Shown one piece after another: positions 52,301 to 58,774 of a stretch of DNA of 64,000 bases. The stretch's first letter is position 1. The number at the start of each line of letters is the position of its first letter. The DNA comes from Paracentrotus lividus (lineage: Eukaryota > Echinodermata > Echinoidea > Camarodonta > Echinidae), in assembly GCA_940671915.1 (NCBI GenBank), contig CALNVZ010003433.1, positions 50,104,159-50,168,158 on the forward strand, written 5' to 3'. Position numbers and translations under genes: made by a program. Under the pieces are notes generated by a model. The model saw nothing but the letters and a program-made list of their open reading frames with translations. It did not search any database and was not told the DNA's origin.

Positions 52301-55300
52301 TTGCGTTTTTGTACACGTTGGCTGAAAAAAGTGGGTTCCCCCGGCTCCGCGGCCCCTGCTATAACTAATTTTTATATTTTGTGTTTTCTCAGATTTGCCT
52401 GAAAGGACCAGCCATCTTTAAAGGTTACTACAAAAACACTGAGAAGACAAACGAGGCTATTGATTCAGATGGATGGTTTCATTCGGGAGACATCGGAGAA
52501 TGGCTGCCAGTATGTTAATGACGTCACAGGGTAGAAGTTGATACTTGATTGCCTTGAAGTTCAAAAATTAAGATTCAATTCTTATTGTGGATTATTGCTC
52601 GCACAACAGCAATTTTGTAAACTTTTCGAATAAAAAAACATTATAACTTTTACAATTTTACAATATCTTAATAATGATGATGATGGTTTTAATGATGGAG
52701 ATCAAATTATGGAAACAAAGATGGTGATGGTAAGGGTCTGATGGTGATGCTTTTAAGAAAGTGTTGAAAGTGCTTATTACAACTTAGACGAGGGTTTATA
52801 ACCAGGGTGAAGATGGCAAAATGAAAGAAAGATAACAACATATAAAATAATTGTCAAATAGAAAAATACACGTATTTTAGCTATGTTGCAATACTTATTG
52901 CGGGTGAGGGTGCTTACTTAACCTTTTCGTTTAAAAACAGGCACCTCACACTTATTATAGTCAATTTAATAACAAATCATCCGAATTCATTAGTCTTCGG
53001 AAGTCTTGTGTAGCACCAGCTCACGTCCTCATTTTCATTCATAATAATGCATTATCCTGAGCAGTGTACTATAATAATACAGGCCCATTAATGATTACAC
53101 TCTGTCTTATTGCTCAATATATTCATACACCAATAATAATGTTAAAATTTGTAAAACAAGTACTTTCCCCTCAAAACAGATTTAGTTTCCTTGAAACAAA
53201 TAAAAATAAAGGCTATTTCAGTTACACTAATCTCAAAAGTTATATTTAAGACTAGCTACTTATAACACACAATCAATGAGAGTATTGGTCAGTTTCAGGC
53301 TCGTAACTAGGGGGGGGTTCGGAGGTTCGAATTCGACAGATCTAATACCCCCCCCCCACCGGCTGATGTAGGGTTCGCTTGACACAAAAAAAAAGCTGAA
53401 AAAAAGAAAGAAAGAAAGAAAAGAAGAGGAAAAGAGGGTGAGAAACCCCCACTTTTATGCACAAAATGCTCTGCGGATTCTTAAATATAGGCCTACCTAC
53501 CTGATGGACAAAATGTTCATGAGCTAAATTATGAAAAAAGTGCACAAAATCCCCATTTTCAGATAGGTGTGTGCAATATTTTCGCTGGCGCTCGCATATA
53601 TTTATAGACCGCGGTGTGTTTTTAAAAGTGTTTGGGGCAGGAATGGCGGGGGGGGGGGAGGGGTACAAAGATGATTCGCTGAACACACTAAAAACTTTAT
53701 AATCTTTTTCGCATTTTTGTAAGTGTCTACAGATAGAATTGGAGGGCCTACAGCCCCCCCTCGCTTATCCTTCATCCCTGGTTTTCAAGAGAGATTACAA
53801 TAAATAATGAAATTATGAGTCATTTAATAAGAGCTTTTCCTTTCGGCTTCATGCTCGCATTTCAAATTCAAGGGAGGTGAATATCATTTTGTTAGTTACG
53901 AATATATATGTAAAAAAAAAAAGCAAATGTGCTTTAAATGCACAGCCTCCATGTAAGTTTAAAAAAATGTAAGCAAAATTTTTGGCTCGCGCTTCGCGCT
54001 CGCCATGTAGTTTGCAGGCACAAACCCATGTTGTTCGCTTACTAGGGTCTGCAGTTAAGAACTAGATTCACCCGTGTACTGTAGCTTCTCCCAACAATTT
54101 GACACAGACAGTGAGTTTGGAGGCTAGTCTCCACTCTAGACTGAAATTTGTTAAGTGTCAATTTGAGTCTGTGCTTGCAGACTACTCGCCATGTCCACTC
54201 AACCTTCCGTTCGATAGGCCGAATTATAGGTTAAAAAGAAATGTGCTTCAAATTCACAGCATTCATATGATTTTGTTTGTTTGTTTTTTTTTTTTCGCCC
54301 CGCCGTCTTTTGGAATTTGGTAATCTGTGTGTGGAAAAATATTGAAAGTAGAAATGAGGAAAAATATGCCTGAAATACAAGGCAAAGTTCACGTTTTTAG
54401 AAAGGGATGTGATCATTAACTTGTTAAGGAATTAAAAGAAAACAGAAAGATATAAGAGACAAACTGTGCATATAACATACCACATTCAGGCCATTAAGAA
54501 GCAACATTTTCCGGCTTGCGCTTCGCGCTCGCAAGTTCAATGCTTGCGAATAGCCTGCTTTTCACATTTTTAAACCCTTATAAAAAAATCATTATTACGG
54601 ATCTGTAAAAATAAGAGGGAAAAAGTAAAAAATACACTACCTTAAGGTCATTATAAGCCAAAATTTTCGGCTCGCGCTTCGCGCTCGTAGAGTTTTCATA
54701 AAAAGTCCCATTGACTGATTCCTGACTCCAAAAGTGAAGTAATATAATGTTAAATTTTCCGCTCACGCTTCGTGTTCACGACATATTTTGCTAAAAGGGA
54801 GGTTATCAACACCTCGTAGAGGAATTAAAAAGAAAATCATGAGTTAAATAAATTGCCTTCGGGTAGTTATGAGCCAAAATTTTCGGCTCGCGCTTCGCGC
54901 TCGCAAGGTTAGCTGTTTTAGAAAAGGTCCACTTTTCAATTTTCGAACCCCCCGAAAAAATCCTAGTTACGGGCCTGAGTTTGCTCTTGCTTTAAATAAA
55001 TTATAACTTTTATTTTCTCATCCCGCTCCATTCTCATTCATCCTAGAACGCAGCTTTAAAGATCATCGATCGTAAGAAGAACATTTATAAGTTATCTCAA
55101 GGAGAGTATGTAGCGCCTGAGAAGATAGAGAATGTTATCATGAGAAGCTCTTTCATTGGACAGGCCTTCGTTTACGGAGAAAGTCTCAAGGTGTGTTTGT
55201 CCCCGAAAGTATAAGCTATGACAAATTGTACATAAACCCAAAAGACAGATATCAACTTGGAGGGGTTAGTGAGAGGTATCACGGCCAAGTGATCTGTTCA

Positions 55301-55383
55301 AAAATATATCATAATGAAATGAACAATTGTTGTTGTTGTTGTTTTTTTTTTTAGCTTTTAGGGTGAATTATATGACGATGAAC

Positions 55384-55414
<31 letters not shown>

Positions 55415-56539
55415 TCAATGCAAAAACACCAACGAACAAACAAAAAGCTTTGTTGATCTTTTATCCTATCTGGTAGGCCGAAAAAAACTATCTTTAATAG
55501 ATCTAATATACTGATGAGAAATATACGAACCCTTTGTTATCAGTAAACTTCTTATAGCAATATCCTTGGTTATAATCAATGGGCATAATCAACTGGTAAC
55601 CAATTATTCTGTTAATACTCATTTGGTAGCATATTCATTATTTAAGTTTGTGTCTAATCCTAATCCGTTAAACTAATCTTTAATCCAGTCTTGTAACATC
55701 GCTGTCATCGTACCCGAAGAAGAAGAACTCAAGAGATTTGCAGAGAACAACGCCCTCACCGGTACAGTCGAGCAACTTTGTGAGAATGAGGTATATCTTC
55801 ACAACTTATTTCTTAAATCACATTCATTAAAGAGGAACTATCCCTAAAATTCTGCTAATTATGCCTGATAAAGCATATCGCGGAATTTAATTCCCAATTT
55901 AAATTCCTGTGCCGGAATTTTACTTATTGCCTTTTATGTTTCATAAATGACAAGGTCTGATCATCTACTGCTCTAGGGAATGAAAAGGGAGAAGTTTCCT
56001 CTTTCAGAATCAACAAATATGGTAGAAAATACTCTGGCCGTGAACGAAATATAAAAACATATAAAAGACTTGTAAAATTGAGAGTACACGAATTCAGTTA
56101 TATTGTAATACTGTATGACAAGTGAGGGTATAGTGCTTTTTATTGTAATTGTCAGTCTTTATTTTATATTGATAACCTCTTTCTATTTCCCCACAGACTG
56201 TGAGGAAAGTTATCCAAGAAGACATAGATAAACAGAGTATCGCTGCCAATCTATGCGGCTTTGAAAAGGTGAGTATAAAAAGTGGAAAATAAATTTAACA
56301 CTGTAGGGTGAGCATGGTCATTTGTATTGTTTTGCCATTGTTGTTTTCATGATTAATATTGTATGGTGATAATAATTATCCTTATCCTTGTATCGTTGTA
56401 GGTGAAAGCATTCATCCTTTATCCAGAGCCTTTCTCTGTGGAAAATGGTCTTCTAACTCCAACATTCAAGAACAAACGAACTGCCATTAAAGTCAAGTTT
56501 GCTGATGAGATCGATCAACTTTACTCCAACCTTAACTAA
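20331..56539 (+). CDS. ACSL: Long-chain acyl-CoA synthetase, ACSL1/5/6 type, 19 coding exons
   Basis: The product, about 660 residues, activates long-chain fatty acids with ATP and CoA, normally on ER or outer mitochondrial membrane. Landmarks in order: RPVSLDLQS (exon 1), DGPCLGW (exon 3), the AMP-binding P-loop FTSGTTGVPKGAM across exons 7-8 (about residues 237-249), YLPLAH (exon 9), [13 protein letters not shown] (exon 13), a damaged YGQTE region (exon 14), GDIGEW (exon 15), and [20 protein letters not shown] (exon 16). Exon phases agree across 18 introns apart from exon 14. The start is the first ATG in exon 1, after an in-frame TGA at 20316-20318. The N-terminal membrane segment usual in ACSLs is absent, so an alternative upstream first exon is possible. 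A TRIM gene lies antisense in intron 1. Confidence 0.92.
20397..20870. repeat. GT-rich microsatellite in ACSL intron 1
   Basis: A (GT)n/(GTGG)n tract occupies about 20651-20778 with an internal G run, shortly after the splice donor. The rest of the stretch shows nothing. Confidence 0.8.
20871..21018. mobile_element. Palindromic MITE, GGCCCGAATTCACAAAC ends
   Basis: The 148-bp element is nearly one palindrome. The left arm GGCCCGAATTCACAAACATG is repeated inverted at the right with one mismatch, and TTTAGTTAGTCCATGG also pairs with its inverse. A PIF/Harbinger or ISL2EU relative is possible; the target duplication is not clear (AA on each side at most). Confidence 0.75.
21019..24034. other. 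ACSL intron 1, simple repeats only
   Basis: It contains a (GA)n tract at 21597-21662, (CT)n tracts at 22076-22160 and 22207-22280, and AT-rich sequence. I see no exon, RNA gene or defined element. The (GA)n and (CT)n tracts lie about 500 bp apart in opposite sense and could pair in the transcript. Confidence 0.5.
24035..24125 (-). repeat. Possible tRNA-derived SINE relic
   Basis: On the minus strand GTTCGAATCCCAACCACAG resembles a tRNA T-arm with box B and the start of an acceptor stem. It is followed by a T/A-simple tail (24000-24032 on the plus strand). The presumed D-arm and box A upstream are too decayed to recognise, so this is not a functional tRNA gene. Confidence 0.35.
24139..26112 (-). 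pseudogene. Intronless TRIM protein (RING, two B-boxes, coiled coil, propeller-like C-terminus), interrupted
   Basis: The start is the ATG at 26112 ([18 protein letters not shown]). A RING follows (CAFC...CIHSFCEKC...SPVC); its seventh zinc ligand is Ser instead of Cys. B-box 1 starts KCDICG and continues [15 protein letters not shown]-box 2 is [16 protein letters not shown]...CKEC...H...HEC. After a helical stretch comes a region of about 345 residues of repeated beta strands, NHL/propeller-like. The frame shifts once inside B-box 1 (near 25780) and an in-frame TAG (25207-25209) separates coiled coil from C-terminal domain; beyond it the frame stays open. Such proteins are usually ubiquitin ligases in immunity or RNA control. 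It lies antisense in ACSL intron 1. It is either a young pseudogene or a gene with two assembly errors. Confidence 0.85.
26113..28021. other. ACSL intron 1, nothing recognised
   Basis: AT-rich sequence with a short T run near 26514-26524. The minus-strand promoter of the TRIM gene should lie just above 26112, but no core element stands out. Short open frames at 27364-27907 have no recognisable domain. Confidence 0.45.
28022..29673. mobile_element. Mariner-type fold-back element, arms about 390 bp
   Basis: The ends are CAGTGCGTCCCAAAAAGAA in inverted orientation, flanked by TA (28020-28021 and 29674-29675). The arms 28022 to about 28420 and about 29280-29673 pair along their whole length with few mismatches. 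The centre holds GATT-type simple sequence (28795-28980) and a (GA)n tract (29093-29250). No transposase is present. Same family as 11946-12582. It lies in ACSL intron 1. Confidence 0.9.
29676..30709. other. ACSL intron 1, nothing recognised
   Basis: Unremarkable AT-rich sequence with a G run at 30299-30311. No exon with protein-like composition and splice sites was found. Confidence 0.45.
30710..31682. mobile_element. TA-flanked fold-back element, CAGTGTGTCCCAC ends
   Basis: CAGTGTGTCCCACAAAAA at the left is inverted at the right, with TA outside (30708-30709 and 31683-31684). The arms pair over about 300 bp. Inner modules with ACTCACAATTTTGCAAGACT and CAATGGGGTTCAG appear in both orientations. 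The same modules occur in the element at 59325-60357, which has different termini. Confidence 0.85.
31303..31398. repeat. Exact 24-bp tandem repeat, four copies
   Basis: Four identical 24-bp units, each starting AATGAGTTGCACTATAAA, lie head to tail inside the right arm of the fold-back element. The left arm has a single equivalent, so the expansion happened after the element formed. Being a multiple of three, it reads open on both strands; that has no coding meaning. Confidence 0.95.
32341..32470 (+). CDS. ACSL: ACSL exon 2
   Basis: The acceptor TTACTTTCAG precedes and the donor GTAAGT follows. It encodes [16 protein letters not shown] and ends with [13 protein letters not shown] plus one base of the next codon, matching the N-terminal ACSL region before DGPCLG. 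Confidence 0.9.
32681..34159. mobile_element. TA-flanked fold-back element in ACSL intron 2
   Basis: The ends CAGGGTGTATCAATAAAAAC and, as the complement of the right, CAGTGCGTATCAATAAATAC are flanked by TA (32679-32680 and 34160-34161). The arms pair over several hundred bp, including GGGACAGTTTTGAAAAGTCT and its complement. The interior has GATT/TTGATTGA simple sequence on both sides of a T/G homopolymer at 33457-33495. The right arm is interrupted by a smaller MITE (33924-34066). Confidence 0.85.
33924..34066. mobile_element. Small palindromic MITE nested in the fold-back element
   Basis: CAGGAGGGCGTTTCATGAAA at the left and its near-inverse at the right enclose paired ACTTGTCGGAC words and a short centre; 143 bp in all. 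The opposite arm of the host element (32770-32785) reads straight through this point, which shows that this is a later insertion. Confidence 0.85.
35018..35085 (+). CDS. ACSL: ACSL exon 3
   Basis: It encodes [20 protein letters not shown] after completing a split Asn codon, and ends in phase 0 (SE) at the donor GTAATG. Acceptor is TTTCTCAAG. DGPCLG is a hallmark of animal ACSL1/5/6. Confidence 0.92.
35563..36622. repeat. Fold-back element made of repeated ~200-bp modules, ACSL intron 3
   Basis: The ends CCCTCCCAAAAAGTTTCGC are inverted at 36604-36622. The left arm contains about three tandem modules, each with an AGATAATTTATTC or AGTTAATTTATTC word, a TATTGATxxC word and a CATGCTT word, starting near 35650, 35860 and 36050. 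The right arm has the inverse of two. No TA or other target duplication is evident, so the superfamily is open. Confidence 0.75.
37571..37672 (+). CDS. ACSL: ACSL exon 4
   Basis: Phase 0 to phase 0, 34 codons: starts [17 protein letters not shown] and ends with the conserved [10 protein letters not shown]. Acceptor CTTTCAACAG, donor GTCAGT. Confidence 0.93.
38438..38537 (+). CDS. ACSL: ACSL exon 5
   Basis: It begins [20 protein letters not shown] and continues [13 protein letters not shown], ending in phase 1 at the donor GTAAGT. This is the conserved region after the QNRPEW motif of the family (here QNRNEW). Confidence 0.93.
38999..39207 (+). CDS. ACSL: ACSL exon 6
   Basis: After a split Thr codon it encodes [19 protein letters not shown] and later [10 protein letters not shown], ending in phase 0 with KDPI before the donor GTAAGA. 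The acceptor is ATTATTAG. Confidence 0.92.
39570..39621 (+). CDS. ACSL: ACSL exon 7 (first part of the AMP-binding P-loop)
   Basis: It encodes [17 protein letters not shown] and the first base of a Gly codon. FTSGTTG is the ATP-binding signature of adenylate-forming enzymes. Donor GTAGGC. Confidence 0.95.
39657..39674. other. Assembly gap (N run)
   Basis: Eighteen N within a T-rich tract of ACSL intron 7; no exon is disturbed. Confidence 0.99.
40130..40203 (+). CDS. ACSL: ACSL exon 8 (second part of the P-loop)
   Basis: It completes Gly and continues [20 protein letters not shown], then IATH. Acceptor TCTTTCCAG; the donor GTATGA is weaker than consensus. A (GT)n tract follows at 40274-40322. 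Confidence 0.93.
40770..40847 (+). CDS. ACSL: ACSL exon 9
   Basis: 26 codons in phase 0, containing [17 protein letters not shown]. Most family members have YLPLAHMFER here, so the residues after LAH are divergent. Confidence 0.9.
41309..41443 (+). CDS. ACSL: ACSL exon 10
   Basis: 45 codons in phase 0: starts [20 protein letters not shown] and ends [16 protein letters not shown] before the donor GTGAGT. It matches the IGFFQGD...VVPRLLNRMYD block of the family. Confidence 0.95.
42040..42125 (+). CDS. ACSL: ACSL exon 11
   Basis: It encodes [20 protein letters not shown] then EAKKREVD plus two bases of an Arg codon. Donor GTATTA. The following intron is 7,955 bp because of a LINE insertion. 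Confidence 0.93.
42165..42232. repeat. (TTC)n microsatellite, 5' side of the LINE
   Basis: About 22 uninterrupted TTC/CTT units. The same repeat in the same orientation resumes at 49634, on the far side of the LINE. Confidence 0.95.
42233..49633 (+). mobile_element. Decayed Tx1/L1-like LINE, inserted in a (TTC)n tract
   Basis: A GC-rich leader (about 42450-42540) precedes an ORF1 relic starting at 42569 and containing a zinc-knuckle-like [13 protein letters not shown] near 43070. A Pro/Ser-rich stretch follows. The endonuclease is recognised by [10 protein letters not shown] (about 44450) and an ARLDRF-type end. Reverse transcriptase blocks are an NWRPVSF-like motif (about 45630), a [20 protein letters not shown] relic (45725-45790), [18 protein letters not shown] (about 45858) and SFQKGIRQG (about 45996). 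A degraded YADD box lies near 46155. The 46.5-48.8 kb part is too decayed to read and may hold another insertion. An AATAAA (49601) precedes the 3' end. Frames are broken many times, so it is inactive. Confidence 0.85.
49634..49664. repeat. (TTC)n microsatellite, 3' side of the LINE
   Basis: About ten CTT/TTC units directly after the LINE 3' end, in the same phase and strand as the tract at 42165-42232. Confidence 0.95.
50081..50135 (+). CDS. ACSL: ACSL exon 12
   Basis: It completes Arg and encodes [18 protein letters not shown], matching the GIxRNNSxWDxLIFxKIQ block. Acceptor TCTATTTCAG, donor GTGGGT. Reading is continuous with exon 11 across the LINE. Confidence 0.95.
50503..50598 (+). CDS. 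ACSL: ACSL exon 13
   Basis: 32 codons in phase 0: [20 protein letters not shown], then [12 protein letters not shown], before the donor GTGAGT. It is the conserved GGRVRxMVTGAAP block. Confidence 0.95.
50964..51240. repeat. Simple repeats before ACSL exon 14
   Basis: (CA)n and CACAACA-type tracts at 51056-51150, an (AT)n tract at 51160-51177 and another (CA)n at 51183-51215. The accepted splice site of exon 14 comes just after them. Confidence 0.85.
51250..51424 (+). CDS. ACSL: ACSL exon 14, damaged by small indels
   Basis: Family blocks are present but in changing frames: an EAY...QTEST segment (the YGQTE motif), then [13 protein letters not shown], then [12 protein letters not shown], then ATHDKGE. 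Each is conserved, so the exon is real, but at least three single-base length changes would be needed for one frame. The exon sits between CA and GA repeats and near an assembly gap, while all other exons are intact. Sequencing or assembly error is therefore likelier than a pseudogene. Acceptor CTCTCCACAG; the donor is probably the GTAAGA at 51425, position uncertain by a base. Confidence 0.85.
51425..52146. repeat. (GA)n and (GACA/GATA)n tracts in ACSL intron 14
   Basis: A nearly continuous purine tract spans 51430-51850. A segment of about 100 bp (near 51575-51690) is repeated imperfectly at about 51715-51825, both containing GGAGACAGAAGAAATACAGA-type words. That is a small tandem duplication. 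Confidence 0.75.
52147..52300. other. Assembly gap (N run)
   Basis: 154 N in ACSL intron 14, after the GA-rich repeats. Confidence 0.99.
52393..52509 (+). CDS. ACSL: ACSL exon 15
   Basis: 39 codons in phase 0: [20 protein letters not shown], then [19 protein letters not shown], before the donor GTATGT. GDIG contains the conserved Asp that contacts ribose in the adenylate-forming family. Confidence 0.95.
52510..53295. other. ACSL intron 15, nothing recognised before the hAT-like element
   Basis: AT-rich, with a GATGATGGT-type simple stretch near 52675-52755. No element boundaries seen. Confidence 0.45.
53296..54977. mobile_element. hAT-like non-autonomous DNA transposon, copy C
   Basis: The ends are CAGGCTCGTAACTAGG and, as the complement of the right, CAGGCCCGTAACTAGG. 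The flanks are AGTTT on both sides (53291-53295 and 54978-54982), an exact 5-bp duplication. Inside, the mirror motif lies in the opposite sense (GGCTCGCGCTTCGCGCTCG) near 53985, 54515, 54672 and 54887, usually after an AAATTTTCGG or AAATTTTTGG word. No transposase is present. The terminal sequence differs from copies A and B, so it is a sister family. Confidence 0.8.
55047..55190 (+). CDS. ACSL: ACSL exon 16
   Basis: 48 codons in phase 0, starting [20 protein letters not shown] and continuing [19 protein letters not shown]. The DRKKxxxKLxQGEYVxPEKIE block contains the hinge residue region between the two catalytic subdomains. Confidence 0.96.
55191..55688. other. ACSL intron 16
   Basis: It contains a (TTG)n/T tract at 55327-55351 and an A homopolymer at 55389-55414; nothing else. 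Confidence 0.5.
55689..55790 (+). CDS. ACSL: ACSL exon 17
   Basis: 34 codons in phase 0: [20 protein letters not shown] then [14 protein letters not shown]. It matches the AIVVPDxExLxxWA segment of the family. Confidence 0.94.
56197..56268 (+). CDS. ACSL: ACSL exon 18
   Basis: 24 codons in phase 0: [20 protein letters not shown] then GFEK. Acceptor CCCCACAG, donor GTGAGT. Confidence 0.95.
56402..56539 (+). CDS. ACSL: ACSL exon 19 with stop
   Basis: It encodes [20 protein letters not shown] and [20 protein letters not shown], ending YSNLN then TAA (56537-56539). [13 protein letters not shown] is the conserved C-terminal signature of ACSLs, and the catalytic-loop Lys is expected in this part. 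Confidence 0.96.
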   Translation: MKAFILYPEPFSVENGLLTPTFKNKRTAIKVKFADEIDQLYSNLN

Positions 56540-56722
56540 TTAAAGGACTGATCTTCCAACGTCCAAGAATAAACGAGTCATTAAATTAAATTTATTGATG
56601 AGATTGATCAACTTTACTCCAACCTTAACTAATTAAAGGATTGATCTTCCAACGTCCAAGAATAAACGAGTCATTAAATTAAATTTATTGATGAGATTGA
56701 TAAACTTTACTCTAACCTTAAC
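56459..56722 (+). repeat. Tandem triplication of the ACSL terminal coding segment
   Basis: Copy 1 (56459-56555) is the end of exon 19 plus 16 bp of 3' UTR. Copies 2 (56556-56648) and 3 (56649 to about 56722) follow directly. They share CAACTTTACTCCAACCTTAA and the CCAACxTxCAAGAAxAAACG word. Copies 2 and 3 resemble each other more than copy 1 and no longer read as the protein, so they are 3' UTR. Confidence 0.92.
56568..56573 (+). terminator. Candidate ACSL polyadenylation signal
   Basis: AATAAA lies 29 bp after the stop, within tandem copy 2. The same word recurs in copy 3 (56661-56666). In copy 1 the matching coding sequence is AACAAA, so the signal arose by a C-to-T change in the duplicated coding segment. 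Confidence 0.45.
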
Positions 56723-56855
56723 TTCTTCTTCTTTCGTGTCCACCATTTACAACATTAAGTATAATAATTATGAATATATGTACATGTTATATAACCCTAA
56801 CAAAATTATATATTTAACCTTAACTAAATTATACATTTAACCTTAACTAAAGAAG

Positions 56856-56927
56856 GGTCTTCCAACATTTAAGAAAAAGCGAGCCGCTAAGCCCCGCATT
56901 AAAGCCAACTCCCTCTCTGAAATATGA
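56856..56927 (+). pseudogene. Fourth, divergent copy of the ACSL C-terminal segment
   Basis: The frame reads GLPTFKKKRAAKPRIKANSL and closes with TGA; compare [17 protein letters not shown] in exon 19. It is preceded by an ACCTTAACTAAAG word like that found after copies 1 and 2, so it belongs to the same duplication series or to a lost neighbouring paralogue. Confidence 0.6.
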
Positions 56928-57017
56928 AACATGTTATTTTTTTTTGTATATGAATTATTTTTCTGGTTGGTTATATCTAGGATGTTTTAGATATGGACGT
57001 TTATCTCGTCCGTATCA

Positions 57018-57153
57018 GGACAATTAACCCCTGGGTAATTACCCCCAGGACAACTTGCCCCAGAAATAGGGTTAGGGTTAGTTGTAGGGTTAGGTTGTAG
57101 ATTTTTATGGCAGAGGTAGTTGTCCGGGGGTAATTACCTGGGGGTAGTTGTCC
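57018..57153. mobile_element. Small MITE, GGACAAxTxACCCC ends
   Basis: GGACAATTAACCCC at the left and GGTAGTTGTCC at the right are inverted, with repeated GGGTAATTACC words inside and a GGGTTAGGGTTAG stretch in the middle. It is a relative of the MITE at 17170-19217. TA follows the right end; the left flank is CA. Confidence 0.65.
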
Positions 57154-58323
57154 TAGAACCAACGCAAACACCCAATTCTTTTCGAAGAACTCTAAACAGC
57201 ATTACAAGTACTTGCATCACCCTCTTTGACCAGAATTCACGACGGTGAGACATTTCTAAGCGGTCTATAAATGTCCACTGTCTTACATAGAGCCCCATGA
57301 TTAACGGTGGGCATTTTATGTCTGTGGATTATTAGAATTAGGATCCTCAGACAAAAAAAAAATATATGTTCGCTGTATAACATGGAGCTTTGTAGCGGAC
57401 ATATAGAAATTTTTCGATTTCATGAATTCGGACTTTTATGATCACAGGAGTTTCGTCGATAATCACTTGGTGTTATGATTAATAATGACAAATAGAGATA
57501 TCAGTTGCGCAGAAGACATTATGTCACAAGTATTTTGCTTACAATTCTGACGTACCCCATTTTGGGAACTCCTTTCCCTACTTGGTTTAAGTTACACCAT
57601 ATTGAGTGCCATTCAAAATGAACTTAAACAATTATCTCTAATTAATTCACTCAATACAAAAATTTACTTAAATATTATCAATTTTAATATGTAATGTTGG
57701 TGCTCAACTTTTTAAATTACATTTCATGTATGTTATTTGCTATGCGCGATGAGCATTCGTAAGAGTGGATATAAGCACATTATAAATGTTGCTATTATTG
57801 ATTATTATTATTATTATCAAAATCCTTTGTTTTCTTGTATAAATAATTAATGTGTTTGCAGGGAATTATATTATATTGTTTACTTTTGTACAAATCAGTT
57901 CTTAGACTATAGAGCTATACACTGTAAGAAACCAAAACGTCACGACTATCACAAATACCTCAGTCTTTCATTTTCAAGGTATCATTAGTATTTTATTGTG
58001 TAAAACACACAGAATAACAACTTGAGTGTTACTACAAGAGAACTTGAAATTAACCTAAATTACAAAATCTGCATATACATGAGTGAATACCATTTATACA
58101 ACTAAAAACAAAAATAATACAATGTACAATCTGCTCCTGTATAATGAATGTGGATACAAGACTTTGTTATAACAACACAATTCTCAAATTTCTGGCGTGA
58201 AACATTTTTTACATGTGTGTATTTTGTAAGATACATGTATAAAACAAGTTTTAATTGTATCAAAGATATTGGCTTGGTCCTAAACACCTCATTATAACAG
58301 GAGGGGACTGTAATACCAGGGTG
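57154..58323. other. Intergenic, nothing recognised
   Basis: AT-rich with a short (ATT)n tract near 57797-57820. No coding signal. Confidence 0.5.
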
Positions 58324-58480
58324 GTGTTTCACCAAATCGTTTGTAATTTAAAAACAACACGAGCGATTGGTGATCAGTCCTTGTTCTAAAATATTGAGAA
58401 TTAAATAGTATAGCACTCAAGAACATGTTCAAGTCATATGTAAAGTCATTGGTAATTTTACAAATGACTTGGTGAAACAC
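58324..58480. mobile_element. Small palindromic MITE, GTGTTTCACCAAATC ends
   Basis: GTGTTTCACCAAATCGTTTG at the left is the near-inverse of the right end (CAAATGACTTGGTGAAACAC). It is 157 bp with an AT-rich centre. Target duplication not clear. Confidence 0.65.
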
Positions 58481-58774
58481 AAACCAGATTACCAAATCTG
58501 AACAAATAGCGCTCAATATATAAATAATAAATAAAATTGCACATCAGGTTATATACAAGATACTTTGTGTTATACACTAAATTATTCTAAATTGTTATGC
58601 GAAAACAAAAAACGATGGCAGTTTCTTTCTTCTTTTTTCTTTGAGTAGAGTACTATGAAATATAAGGTCCGAATAATAAAAGATTATTAATACGAAAAAC
58701 ATAGACACTCAAAATGCGTTTAGTGTATGCGTAGTATGTATGTACGTGTGTTTGTGTTTGTGTGCATGTGTGTA

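Noticed and set aside
57072-57095. GGGTTAGGGTTAG as an internal telomere repeat
   Set aside because: There are only two or three imperfect units in the middle of a small MITE; too few to call telomeric sequence.
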